Of a stretch of 64,000 nt of DNA, positions 18,320 through 25,982 are shown in pieces. The notes under the pieces are model-generated. The model was given only the letters and a program-made list of their open reading frames with translations. It ran no database searches and was not told the DNA's origin. The DNA is from Cupriavidus basilensis (GTDB taxonomy: Bacteria > Pseudomonadota > Gammaproteobacteria > Burkholderiales > Burkholderiaceae), in the NCBI RefSeq assembly GCF_008801925.2, contig NZ_CP062803.1:2914001-2978000 (forward strand), written 5' to 3'. Each line of letters begins with the position of its first letter. Within the stretch, counting starts at the first letter, position 1. Both the position numbers and the translations under genes were made by a program.

Positions 18320-19021
18320 TCACTTGCCCCGAGCGACAAGCCAACTCTTCATCATGGCGATCTCGCCTTCCTGCGCGGAGATGACCTCCTGAGCCAACTT
18401 GCGGACCTCCGGGTTCTTGCCGTACTGCAGCGCCACCTTGGCCATGTCGATCGCACCCTGGTGGTGCGGGATCATGCCGCGCATGAAGTCCACATCGGCG
18501 TCGCCGCTGAAGTCGATCATCATGTCCGCATGCATGCGGTCGTTGCCGGCACGGTAGGCGGCCGTCGAGGCATCGCCCGAGCTGCCGGCCGCCGCCTGCT
18601 GGCCGTTGTCGCCCAGCCACTTGTTCATCATGGCGATCTCGCCTTCCTGCACGGTGATGACCTCCTGGGCCAGCTTGTGAACCTCCGGGTCCTTGCCGTA
18701 CTGCAGCGCCACCTTGGCCATGTCGATCGCGCCCTGGTGGTGCGGGATCATGCCACGCATGAAATCGACGTCGGCGTTGCCAGTGAACTGCGCTCCCATC
18801 CCGGCGTGCATCTGGTCGTTCACGGCGCGATACGCGGTCGTGGAAGGACTGTCATTGGCCGAGGCGCTGGAGGGCATCGCGTGCCCTTGGTGACCTCCGC
18901 CCGCACTGGCCTGCATCGCTTCACCCGACGGGACGACCACCTTCTTCTGGACGGCCATCAGGCCGGCGGCGACCACGACGGCGCCCGCAATGAACAAGAG
19001 GCTGAACTTGTTGACCTTCAT
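18320..19021 (-). CDS. Tandem DUF305 exported protein (CopM-like)
   Basis: The 233-residue protein has an N-terminal signal/anchor (residues ~7-23) followed by two near-identical DUF305 domains. Each carries [20 protein letters not shown] and QEGEIAMM, rich in Met and His. DUF305 proteins include periplasmic copper binders such as cyanobacterial CopM. The MerR/CueR-type promoter directly upstream supports a copper role. The two copies are also highly similar at the DNA level (18350-18559 versus 18626-18836), suggesting a recent internal duplication. A TTGAATG leader and AAGGAG precede ATG 19021. Confidence 0.85.
   Translation of the reverse strand: MKVNKFSLLFIAGAVVVAAGLMAVQKKVVVPSGEAMQASAGGGHQGHAMPSSASANDSPSTTAYRAVNDQMHAGMGAQFTGNADVDFMRGMIPHHQGAIDMAKVALQYGKDPEVHKLAQEVITVQEGEIAMMNKWLGDNGQQAAAGSSGDASTAAYRAGNDRMHADMMIDFSGDADVDFMRGMIPHHQGAIDMAKVALQYGKNPEVRKLAQEVISAQEGEIAMMKSWLVARGK
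18350..18836 (-). repeat. Internal tandem duplication within the DUF305 gene
   Basis: Bases 18350-18559 and 18626-18836 (offset 276) are near-identical direct repeats encoding the two domains. The differences are mostly scattered single bases. Confidence 0.85.
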
Positions 19022-19053
19022 GAAAAAACTCCTTGAATGAGGTTGATGGGTTC

Positions 19054-19084
19054 ACTGTAGGGCCTCCCATTGTTGGAAGGTCAA
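19054..19084 (-). promoter_or_regulatory. MerR/CueR-type promoter of the DUF305-glutaredoxin operon
   Basis: On the minus strand TTGACC (19084-19079) and TACAGT (19059-19054) are separated by exactly 19 bases. The long spacer carries CCTTCC...GGGAGG, the dyad expected for a MerR-family activator. It resembles the copA and copZ promoters in this window. Confidence 0.75.
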
Positions 19085-19201
19085 GCCCTTATTTCGCCCG
19101 TCACTTGGCGCTGCACGGCGGTGTGCCCATGCCCATTTCAGTTGCAAGTAATTCTCAACAAAGGTAGGATGTTAGGACGTTAATAGCGAGAGTCCAGGAT
19201 C

Positions 19202-19612
19202 ATGTCCCAGCAACCGAAAGTTCACGACACCAGCGATTTCCCCATCGTCCGCTTCGACGGCGCAAGCATCTACAACGGATACAGCAGCGCCTGGTGCGCG
19301 GAAATGGATGAACTCGTCGCCTGCGGAAAGCCCTTCGTGCTTATCTACGTCGCGGGAGGGCCAGAAGAGACTCTCGACGATCGCGCTCAGCGCGGCGTCT
19401 GGCTGAAGACTCACAAGGAGACGCTTGGCGGCACATTGCTCGCGCTCATCCACGTCGAACCGGATTCGGATAAGCGAGCCCAGTTGGAGGCCATGCTGCC
19501 AAAGCTCGTCCAGGCTTTCGGTACACCGCAGTCCACCCGGGCCACCCACGCCGATGCCGAGGCGCTGGCCCGGTATGTCCTGGCGGGTGGTCGCGTCGAA
19601 GATTCGATATGA
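19202..19612 (+). CDS. Hypothetical protein
   Basis: This 136-residue soluble protein has no signal peptide or membrane segment. I do not recognise the family. It has a mixed alpha/beta look (FPIVRFDGASIYNGYSS, then a hydrophobic strand FVLIYVAG), and the C-terminus is helical. A purine-rich site lies before ATG 19202. It is divergent from the DUF305 operon and convergent with the GntR gene. Codon use is similar to its neighbours. Confidence 0.6.
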   Translation: MSQQPKVHDTSDFPIVRFDGASIYNGYSSAWCAEMDELVACGKPFVLIYVAGGPEETLDDRAQRGVWLKTHKETLGGTLLALIHVEPDSDKRAQLEAMLPKLVQAFGTPQSTRATHADAEALARYVLAGGRVEDSI

Positions 19613-19767
19613 ACAGCACCGTCCGGTCGCTGTAGCGCACCAAGGGCCTATCCATGAGGACCGGCTACCGCGTGCTCTCCGGGAAACAACCCGCGTTCCG
19701 ATCAACGGGGCCGGCGACCGGCTGCTCGATGGAAAGCGGCATTGCCAGCGCGGGAGTCGCGCTCGGA

Positions 19768-20463
19768 TCAACCCGATTTCTCAAGTGCCGCAATCAGCGG
19801 AGCGACCACGTTCCGCACAGCCGCCGCAGCTGCTTCTCCATCCTGGCGCTCGATAGCATCCACGATCGCCTCATGGGTCGCGAGACCCGGCTCGGGCAGT
19901 TCCTTGTCCTTCAGCGCAGTCAGCGTGTTCATGCGGACCGAGTTCGCGAAGTAGCGGTACAGCTCAGCCAGCGCGCCGTTGCCGCACATCCCGGCGATCG
20001 CGCAGTGGAAAGCCGTATCGGCCTCGGCAAAGGCCGCGCTCGATGCGTGTTGCTCCTGCTCGCCGCGGGCCTTCAACAGTCGGCGCAGCAGCCCAACGTC
20101 CGCCTTGGACCGATGCACCGCGGCCAACCTGGCCGCCTCGGTTTCCAGCATGCAGCGCAACGCGAAGTGCTCTCGCAAGCCGGAACGCCCGACACGGCGC
20201 ATGACCTCGGCCGGATCGATATTGGTTCGCACGTAGGTGCCATCACCCTGGCGGACTTCCAGGACCTGGCCGTGCGAGAGCACGCGAATGGCTTCCCGCA
20301 CCGTGTTGCGGCCAACCTCCAGCATCTCGGCCAGTTCCTGCTCCCTGGGGATGCGCTCGCCGACCTTCCAGGCGCCTCCCTCGATCTGGCCGCGGATCAG
20401 CTCAATCGTCGAATCGACGAGCGAACGCCGCGGCGCCTGTGGGAGTGTGAAGCGGTTATTCAT
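19768..20463 (-). CDS. GntR-family (FadR/FCD-type) transcriptional regulator
   Basis: The 231-residue regulator has an N-terminal winged helix (residues ~10-75, IPREQELAEMLEVGRNTVREAIRVL) and a C-terminal all-helical FCD effector domain with the His/Asp pattern (FHCAIAG, HEAIVDAIER). It probably senses a small carboxylate. Start 20463 is chosen because the longer frame to 20673 runs through the divergent gene's leader and has no family similarity. It likely controls itself and the divergent SnoaL-like gene through the palindrome at 20528-20550. Confidence 0.85.
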   Translation of the reverse strand: MNNRFTLPQAPRRSLVDSTIELIRGQIEGGAWKVGERIPREQELAEMLEVGRNTVREAIRVLSHGQVLEVRQGDGTYVRTNIDPAEVMRRVGRSGLREHFALRCMLETEAARLAAVHRSKADVGLLRRLLKARGEQEQHASSAAFAEADTAFHCAIAGMCGNGALAELYRYFANSVRMNTLTALKDKELPEPGLATHEAIVDAIERQDGEAAAAAVRNVVAPLIAALEKSG

Positions 20464-20527
20464 CGCGGTTCTCAAATGACGTAGAGACGGGAGCCCATCG
20501 GACCTCGATTGTAGCAACTCAGGCCTT

Positions 20528-20550
20528 ATACATAGGATGATTCTATGTAT
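20528..20550. promoter_or_regulatory. Palindromic operator between gntR and snoaL-like gene
   Basis: ATACATAG and CTATGTAT are perfect 8-base arms around a 7-base centre. A TACAAT -10 for the gntR direction lies at 20513-20508, so the palindrome covers its -35 region. TTGACA (20551-20556) follows directly. Confidence 0.65.
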
Positions 20551-20662
20551 TTGACAAAAGAGCAATTGCCGACGGCCTGTGCTTCGTTGCGCGCGACATG
20601 CGATTTTCCACCACGCCCGTGCGAGCGGGATTTTTTTCAACACCTTTTGGAGTATTTCGACC

Positions 20663-21205
20663 ATGAACAACATGCAGCACGCCCTGTCATTCAGGCCCCT
20701 TCGTTCTTCAGACGGCTTGCGCTGCCGTCCGGTGCAGGCTTTGGGAGCGATATTCCTCGGGCTGGCTTCACTCGCCTATAGCGTCACGTCGCAGGCGGCA
20801 GATGAGCCAGAGAACGTGAAGGTGGTCCGGCAATACCTTGACGCCTGGAATGGCGGGCGAACCGACGCGATGGAAAAAGTGCTCGATTCCAACGTCGTCT
20901 ATTTCAATACCAGCAATGAAGCGTCCCGCACTGGGCCTCAAGCCATTACCGAAGTCTCGCAGTTTCTGATGAAAATCCTGCCCGACCGAAAAATGAAAAT
21001 CCGTTCGCAGCCGGTTGCCTCCGGCGATGGTGTGGCGATCGAGTGGGAATTCACCGCCACCAAGAACAGCAATGGCGGGACGTCGCCCTCCAGTTCGACC
21101 ATCAGTTATTTCGGCGCGAGCTTCTTCCGTGTTTCGAACGGAAAGATTGTCTATGCCAGCGACTACTACAACCACAACACCATGCAGAAGCAGCTTCAGC
21201 AGTAA
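20663..21205 (+). CDS. Exported SnoaL/ester-cyclase-like protein
   Basis: The 180-residue protein has a signal peptide (residues ~1-45, ending SQAAD) and a SnoaL-like NTF2 fold (VRQYLDAWNGGRTDAMEKVL, FFRVSNGKIVYASDYYN). Such domains act as cyclases, isomerases or small-molecule binders; the substrate is unknown here. ATG 20663 has TTGGAG upstream. It is transcribed away from the GntR gene and may belong to its regulon. Confidence 0.75.
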   Translation: MNNMQHALSFRPLRSSDGLRCRPVQALGAIFLGLASLAYSVTSQAADEPENVKVVRQYLDAWNGGRTDAMEKVLDSNVVYFNTSNEASRTGPQAITEVSQFLMKILPDRKMKIRSQPVASGDGVAIEWEFTATKNSNGGTSPSSSTISYFGASFFRVSNGKIVYASDYYNHNTMQKQLQQ

Positions 21206-21386
21206 CGTAAATCCGCAAACAGGAAATCACCGACATGTCCCGCTTCATCATGCACAAGCCCTCGGCGCCGCCAGCGCAGCGGTGAGGCAAGCGCTTTTCC
21301 TCAATCCAAGGTAATTGCGCTGGTGACTTGATGAATATCTGACACGCCGGTTATCGAGCCTTGTCTCGATGAAATAGAAATCCCGA

Positions 21387-21890
21387 ATGAAACTACCAAC
21401 CACGAAGCAGGAACTCCTTGACAAGGTTCGCGCCAGCCACCGAAAGCTCGGGGTAGAAGCTGCCACCATTCCCGCCAGCCACTACCGGCACACGGCCATG
21501 ATCTGGCAGGAGCCGCGCCTGCATACCAACGCTGCGATGGTCCTGGTGGACGTCATCGTCTGGAACACGATGATCCTGCAGTTCGCGCATGATCGGACGC
21601 CTGGACCTTCGGCGTCCTTTTACTCGCCGAGTGCGATGGCGCAGCGGGCCGAGCGTCTTTCTGCCGGCTTCCAGCGCCGTTTCGCGGGCAGAGACCTTCG
21701 CGAGCTGGAAGCCATGCTCACGGAGGGACAGGACCGGGTGCTCGACTGCGTGGCGCACCATTCGAACGCCTCGCTTTTCGATCCCGCGTTGAGCCCGATG
21801 AAGACCCTCGGGCGCAAGATCCAGTTCTTCACCTCCACCGCCTACGACGACGCGCTGTCGAGGCTGCGCCAGTGGAAGCAGGTGCTGTAG
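21387..21890 (+). CDS. ClbS/DfsB-like four-helix-bundle protein
   Basis: This 167-residue soluble helical protein begins MKLPTTKQELLDKVRASHRKL, like the ClbS/DfsB (DUF1706, DinB-like) family. ClbS protects against colibactin by hydrolysing its cyclopropane warhead; most family members are uncharacterised. It carries the Trp and His residues scattered as in DinB-like folds (MIWQEP, VWNTMI). The start ATG has weak ribosome-site support. A stretch of 181 bases before it shows no clear gene. Confidence 0.65.
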   Translation: MKLPTTKQELLDKVRASHRKLGVEAATIPASHYRHTAMIWQEPRLHTNAAMVLVDVIVWNTMILQFAHDRTPGPSASFYSPSAMAQRAERLSAGFQRRFAGRDLRELEAMLTEGQDRVLDCVAHHSNASLFDPALSPMKTLGRKIQFFTSTAYDDALSRLRQWKQVL

Positions 21891-21936
21891 CGGCCGAGGC
21901 GACCCACTGCGCGGAGCGCCTCTTGCACCGCTCCGA

Positions 21937-22004
21937 TCAGACCGGAGCTGGCAGCGCCGGCTTTCGCGCGGCCTGCCACAGCAGCGGCACCAGGATCAGC
22001 GCCA
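21937..22004 (-). pseudogene. 3' remnant of an MFS transporter gene
   Basis: The minus-strand frame reads LALILVPLLWQAARKPALPAPV and stop. LALILVPLLWQ is identical to the C-terminal part of the MFS protein encoded at 25983-27164. A 33-base near-identical copy (21972-22004 versus 26003-26035, one mismatch) links the two. The homology stops at the edge of the IS3 element. Confidence 0.8.
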
Positions 22005-22074
22005 GTGACCTGCTCCCCCCAGGCCGTACCAATGTGAAGTAGCAAGGGGTCCGCCATTCAGGAGAATCGCAGAC

Positions 22075-22341
22075 ATGAGGAAGAGCAAGTTCACAGAGGA
22101 ACAGATCATCGGGTTCCTCCAACAGGCCGAGGTCGGCATGGCGGTGGCGGAGATTTGCCGCAAGGGCGGCTTCTCCGACGCCACGTTCTACAAGTGGCGC
22201 GCCAAGTTCGGCGGCATGCAGGTGTCAGAGGCCAGACGGCTGCGCGAGCTGGAGGCGGAGAACGCCAAGCTCAAGCACCTGCTGGCCGAGGCGCACCTGG
22301 ATCTGCATGCGCTCAAGAGCGTGCTCGGGGTAAAAAGGTAG
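22075..22341 (+). CDS. IS3-family transposase OrfA
   Basis: The 88-residue DNA-binding subunit has an HTH of the IS3/IS911 type (FTEEQIIGFLQQAEVGMAVAEICRKGGFSDATFYKWRAKF) followed by a leucine-zipper-like helix (residues ~55-85) for multimerisation. The frame ends GVKR and TAG. An A5 run (22332-22336) just before the stop is a plausible -1 slippage site that yields the OrfAB fusion transposase. Confidence 0.92.
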   Translation: MRKSKFTEEQIIGFLQQAEVGMAVAEICRKGGFSDATFYKWRAKFGGMQVSEARRLRELEAENAKLKHLLAEAHLDLHALKSVLGVKR

Positions 22342-23207
22342 CCCCACAAGCCCGGCGCGAGCTGATCACGCAGCTGGTGCAGGAGCACCAACTGTCCGAG
22401 CGTCGCGCGTGCGGGCTTGTGGGGCTAAGCCGAGACAGCTACCGGCACCCACCGGTGCCCAGCGCACAGACCCAGGCCCTGAAGGACAAGATCGTCGAGA
22501 TCGCGCATGTGCGTCGGCGCTTCGGCTACCGGCGCGTGCACGACCTGCTGCGCAACGACTTCCCTGGCGTCAATCACAAGCGGGTGTACCGGCTCTACAG
22601 AGCGGCCAATCTGGCGGTTCGCAAGCGCAAGAAGGCCAAGCGCCCCGTGATGGAGCGCACGCCCCTAAACATCGCCCAACGCATCAACGAGGTGTGGAGC
22701 ATGGACTTCGTCAGCGACAGCCTGGCCAGTGGCCGGCGCATCAAGTGCCTGACCGTGGCCGATGACTTCAGCCACGAATGCGTGGAGATCGCTGTGGACT
22801 ACGGCATCAGCGGCCTGTACGTCACCCGGCTGCTGGATCAGGCGGCGCGCTTCAGGGGCTACCCGGCCGCCGTCAGAACCGACAACGGCCCGGAGTTCAC
22901 CAGCCGGGCCTTCATCGCCTGGACGCAGGAACACCACATCCGGCACATCCTGATCGAGCCAGGTCGGCCCATGCAGAACGGCTACATCGAGAGCTTCAAC
23001 GGCAAGTTCCGCGACGAGTGCCTCAATGAGCACTGGTTCCAGAGCATGCGCCAGGCACGCACCGAGATTGCCGCATGGCGTCGGGACTACAACGAGGTTC
23101 GGCCTCACAGCAGCATTGGCCGCATACCGCCAGCCAGGTATGCCCAGCAACTGCGTCAGCACGCAGGCGACGCAGCTCGTCATGAGATCCCTGCCCAAAT
23201 CCATTAA
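22329..23207 (+). CDS. IS3-family transposase OrfB (DDE catalytic part)
   Basis: This is the catalytic half with the rve/DDE fold: WSMDFVSD (first Asp), RTDNGPEFTS (second Asp) and GYIESFNGKFRDECLNEHWF (Glu, 35 residues on). It overlaps orfA in the -1 frame and has no good start of its own, so translation by frameshifting at the A5 run before the orfA stop is likely. The given start marks the frameshift region rather than an initiation codon. It cuts and joins the IS ends. Confidence 0.9.
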   Translation, partial: GKKVAPQARRELITQLVQEHQLSERRACGLVGLSRDSYRHPPVPSAQTQALKDKIVEIAHVRRRFGYRRVHDLLRNDFPGVNHKRVYRLYRAANLAVRKRKKAKRPVMERTPLNIAQRINEVWSMDFVSDSLASGRRIKCLTVADDFSHECVEIAVDYGISGLYVTRLLDQAARFRGYPAAVRTDNGPEFTSRAFIAWTQEHHIRHILIEPGRPMQNGYIESFNGKFRDECLNEHWFQSMRQARTEIAAWRRDYNEVRPHSSIGRIPPARYAQQLRQHAGDAARHEIPAQIH

Positions 23208-23261
23208 CCTTCAACCCCAGGACCCCAACCTAATCACTGGTACGGCCTGGGGGGAGCAGGT

Positions 23262-23669
23262 CAGTGACGGCGGCTGCGAAGCAGTAGCCCACAGCAGGAA
23301 ATCGAACTATGAAACGAATAACCCCTTTCCTTCTGGTCGCAGTACTCGGGGGCACTGAAGCAGGCCAGCGTGTCTACTCATCGCGCATGAATTGCCTGAC
23401 AACCTTTCAAATTTAGAGAAGATAAATTGAAGTTCTGACGGGAATTTCTCAGTAAAAGAATCCTATCTTTCTCGTCAACAGACTGAACGGCACCCCCTGA
23501 GTTTTTATGCATATATTCAAGATCGGCAAATTCTTTAATGATTCACCACAAAAAAGGCGGGAAGCCCATTGAGCGATCCCGCCATAGCAAAAAACTCAAA
23601 CATGCTCACATCAGGAAACTTTACCCTGAAACGATCCCTTGAAATTTAAGCGCATAGTAATAATAAGAT
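23262..23669. other. AT-rich gap with a truncated secreted-protein start
   Basis: From here to about 25980 the base composition is much more AT-rich than the rest of the ICE. A short frame at 23309-23416 reads MKRITPFLLVAVLGGTEAGQ and stops after 35 codons; it looks like a signal peptide cut off from its gene. No other gene is visible. A terminator for the next minus-strand gene lies at 23549-23583. Confidence 0.5.
23549..23583 (-). terminator. Rho-independent terminator of the MerA-like gene
   Basis: On the minus strand the stem GGCGGGA/TCCCGCC (23556-23562 with 23577-23583) is followed by a run of T (plus-strand A run 23550-23555). It lies about 90 bases after the stop codon. Confidence 0.8.
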
Positions 23670-25124
23670 TTAGCCATTAGCCGAATCTTCCAAAGTTGGC
23701 GCACTGCTTGCTACGTTTTTAAGCGACTCCGCCATAGTGAAGTACGGAGACCACTGTTTTGCAAGTTGGTCAACCGTAAGTCCTGCGGAGATAATATAGG
23801 TTGCAGCTGCAATAACCTCTCCAGCAGATTCGCCTACCATATGAATACCCAGAATCCTTCCTGTCTCACGCTCGGATATCATCTTGATTATCCCTTTGTC
23901 GTGACGACTTACAATAGCACGTAGAACAAAGGAAACCGGAATTTCACGAACATCATAGGCAATTTGGGCCGCCTCAGCCTGCATAGGAGTCATGCCGACA
24001 GCAGCCATCTCGGGCGACGTGAAAATGACGCGGGGCAAGGCGGTGTAGTCTAGGGACCGAGGCTCGTTGCCCAGAGCATTGCTCGCGGCCACGGTCCCCT
24101 GCGCACTAGCGACATACACTAATTGAGCCATACCAGTGACATCGCCCGCTGCCCAGATGCGAGGATTTGAGGTTCGCAGATGTTCGTCCACAATTATTTC
24201 GCCTCGATCGCCCCTGGACACATTGACAGCATCCAAGTTGAGTCCTTCAGTTGCCGGACGGCGCCCCGTCGCTATGAGAATCTTATGGGCGAAAATTTGC
24301 TGAGTACGTCCTTCGGCGACGACAGTTGCAAGCACCCCGCTCTCGTGTGGTACGACGTTTGTCAGATTGGCGCCAGTATGGAACATGATGCCCTCCGCTG
24401 ACAGCGCCTGCTCCAGTGCCGCAGAAATCGCGGGATCCTCGAACGGTGCAATTCGAGGAGCTATCTCGACCACTTCAACCTTGCTGCCCAGTCGAGCGAA
24501 CAATTGACCTTGCTCCAGACCGATCGCATTGCCGCCGACGACCAGCATGGACTCAGGCACCTGCTCAAGGGACATGGCCGAGCCGGAAGTGAGAAAGTCC
24601 ACCTCACTGAGGCCAGGAATGGAAGGAATGAATGGCGCTGCCCCACTGGCGATCAGTACCTGCTTGGCGTACACCAGGTTTGTGTTTCCGTCTGAGTCCG
24701 CGACGACGAGCGCTACGATATCTGGCTCATCTGACGCTACAAAGGTCGCCTTGCCGCGAAATACCGCAATACCTGCATCCTTGGGTGCTTGTACATGGAA
24801 AGACTGCCGGAAGTGCCCGATCATTTGATCTTTATCTCTGACAAGCAAAGACAAGTCGACAGGCCCGGCCGAGGTCGCTATACCTGGGAACTTCCCATGC
24901 GCAGCAGACATGCGAGCAGAAGCCGCCGCAAGCAACGTCTTTGAAGGAACGCATCCTACATTGAGACAGGTCCCTCCTGCCAACCCCTGTTCGATCATGG
25001 CGACTGTTTTGTCGAGCCTACGTGCTTCGTTCGCTGCGGCTCTAGCCGCCGAACCGGAACCTATCGTGACTAGATCATAGATGACGGAGGGCTGTTGTGC
25101 GGAAGCCGCTGTTGTCGTGTTCAT
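23670..25124 (-). CDS. MerA-like pyridine nucleotide-disulfide oxidoreductase
   Basis: The 484-residue FAD protein has the dinucleotide-binding GSGSAARAAANEARR and the redox-active GGTCLNVGCVPSK. The second nucleotide fold is VVGGNAIGLEQGQLFARLG, and the ATGRRPATEGL and AAGDVTG motifs are present. The C-terminal dimer domain is of mercuric-reductase type (YFTMAESLKN). The C-terminal vicinal Cys pair needed by MerA to take up Hg(II) is absent, as is the N-terminal HMA domain. It may therefore reduce another substrate. Start 25124 follows GAGG; transcription is divergent from tetR with two TetR-like boxes between. Confidence 0.85.
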   Translation of the reverse strand: MNTTTAASAQQPSVIYDLVTIGSGSAARAAANEARRLDKTVAMIEQGLAGGTCLNVGCVPSKTLLAAASARMSAAHGKFPGIATSAGPVDLSLLVRDKDQMIGHFRQSFHVQAPKDAGIAVFRGKATFVASDEPDIVALVVADSDGNTNLVYAKQVLIASGAAPFIPSIPGLSEVDFLTSGSAMSLEQVPESMLVVGGNAIGLEQGQLFARLGSKVEVVEIAPRIAPFEDPAISAALEQALSAEGIMFHTGANLTNVVPHESGVLATVVAEGRTQQIFAHKILIATGRRPATEGLNLDAVNVSRGDRGEIIVDEHLRTSNPRIWAAGDVTGMAQLVYVASAQGTVAASNALGNEPRSLDYTALPRVIFTSPEMAAVGMTPMQAEAAQIAYDVREIPVSFVLRAIVSRHDKGIIKMISERETGRILGIHMVGESAGEVIAAATYIISAGLTVDQLAKQWSPYFTMAESLKNVASSAPTLEDSANG

Positions 25125-25154
25125 AAAAGAAGCCTCAAGGAAATTGCAAAGAAA

Positions 25155-25170
25155 GAGACAGATCGGTCTC
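25155..25170. promoter_or_regulatory. TetR/NemR-type operator, copy 1
   Basis: GAGACAGATCGGTCTC is a near-perfect palindrome resembling the TAGACC-N4-GGTCTA boxes of NemR-like regulators. It sits in the leader of the MerA-like gene. Confidence 0.7.
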
Positions 25171-25178
25171 CTTGAGGG

Positions 25179-25208
25179 ATTGTAGACAACCCTGTCTCCT
25201 TGTGTCAA
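25179..25208 (-). promoter_or_regulatory. Promoter of the MerA-like gene with operator copy 2
   Basis: On the minus strand TTGACA (25208-25203) and TACAAT (25184-25179) are spaced 18 bases. A second box, TAGACAACCCTGTCTC (25183-25198), lies between them, 28 bases from copy 1 centre to centre. A bound TetR protein would block the promoter. Confidence 0.72.
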
Positions 25209-25234
25209 CATGTCGCGTATGAATCCTCACAACG

Positions 25235-25819
25235 ATGAATAACATCATGGACAAAAAAGAACAGTTAGTCGCAACTGCCTTTAACCTTTTTTATAAGTAC
25301 GGCATTCATGCTGTTGGCATCAATCGGGTACTTGAAGAGTCCGGCATTGCCAAGAAAACGCTATATAACCATTTCTCCAGCAAGGAAGATCTAATTGCTG
25401 CGACCGTCGAATATTGTGATCAGCAGTATTTCTCTTGGCTCGATTTGCGTTTGCACGAAGCGACGCCAGGTAGGGACGCCTTGTATGCCATGCTTGATGC
25501 TTTTGACGATCTGTTTCAGGGTCTCGATCAATCCAAGCCACTTTTCTTGGGTTGTTATTTCATTAATGTCAGCGCCGAATTCAGCAATCCGGATCATGAT
25601 ATACATAAGCTTTGCGCCCGAAACAAAGAGGCTATGCTGCGATGGATCACACACCACACTTCACTTGTCATAACGTCCAGAGAATCGATAGTTCAAATCT
25701 CTGAAACAATTGCTATGTTGCTTGAAGGGGCGATTATTCAGGCTCACGTTCTTGGAGATCTGCACGCTGCTCGCAAAGCCAAAGCCGTGGTTAAACTGCT
25801 TCTTGATAAATCTAACTAA
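25235..25819 (+). CDS. TetR-family transcriptional repressor
   Basis: The 194-residue regulator has the N-terminal TetR HTH (AFNLFYKYGIHAVGINRVLEESGIAKKTLYNHFSSKEDLI). Its C-terminal helical ligand domain has several Cys residues (YCDQQ, LGCYF, LCARN) that might sense electrophiles. Codon use is AT-rich like the adjacent flavoprotein gene and unlike the rest of the ICE. ATG 25235 or 25247 could be used. It probably represses the MerA-like gene and itself through the two boxes at 25155-25198. Confidence 0.87.
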   Translation: MNNIMDKKEQLVATAFNLFYKYGIHAVGINRVLEESGIAKKTLYNHFSSKEDLIAATVEYCDQQYFSWLDLRLHEATPGRDALYAMLDAFDDLFQGLDQSKPLFLGCYFINVSAEFSNPDHDIHKLCARNKEAMLRWITHHTSLVITSRESIVQISETIAMLLEGAIIQAHVLGDLHAARKAKAVVKLLLDKSN

Positions 25820-25835
25820 CTAACTAACTAACTAA
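25812..25835. repeat. CTAA tetranucleotide repeat (six units)
   Basis: Six perfect CTAA units overlap the tetR stop codon and extend 16 bases beyond it, placing stop codons in more than one frame. Confidence 0.9.
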
Positions 25836-25982
25836 ATTCATCTGTCCATACAACTCTTTGACCATCAATAAAGGTGGAACGGCAAAGTAGCTTTCCGAAG
25901 TTTCAGCAGTGGAGACAAGTCGTGTAGTGCCGGAACGGGCCACTTATCGGCTTCCAGTCCTCGATCAATGCCCCAAGTCAAG

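Larger units (their letters stand above)
22008..23261 (+). mobile_element. IS3-family insertion sequence
   Basis: Terminal inverted repeats are perfect for at least 24 bases: ACCTGCTCCCCCCAGGCCGT and following at 22008, mirrored up to 23261. The flanks show a possible 5-base target duplication CAGTG (22003-22007 and 23262-23266). It contains two overlapping transposase frames in the -1 arrangement usual for IS3. The element looks complete and possibly active. Confidence 0.92.

Noticed and set aside
19139..19160. Possible Fur-like box (TGCAAGT-A-ATTCTCA) before the hypothetical gene at 19202
   Set aside because: Too many mismatches from the Fur consensus and no iron gene downstream.
21234..21284. 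Mini-frame MSRFIMHKPSAPPAQR between the SnoaL-like and ClbS-like genes
   Set aside because: Only 16 codons; could be a truncated gene start, but there is nothing to support translation or homology.
25812..25835. CTAA repeat as a phase-variation tract
   Set aside because: It begins at the end of tetR and gives stop codons in any case, so unit changes would barely alter the protein.
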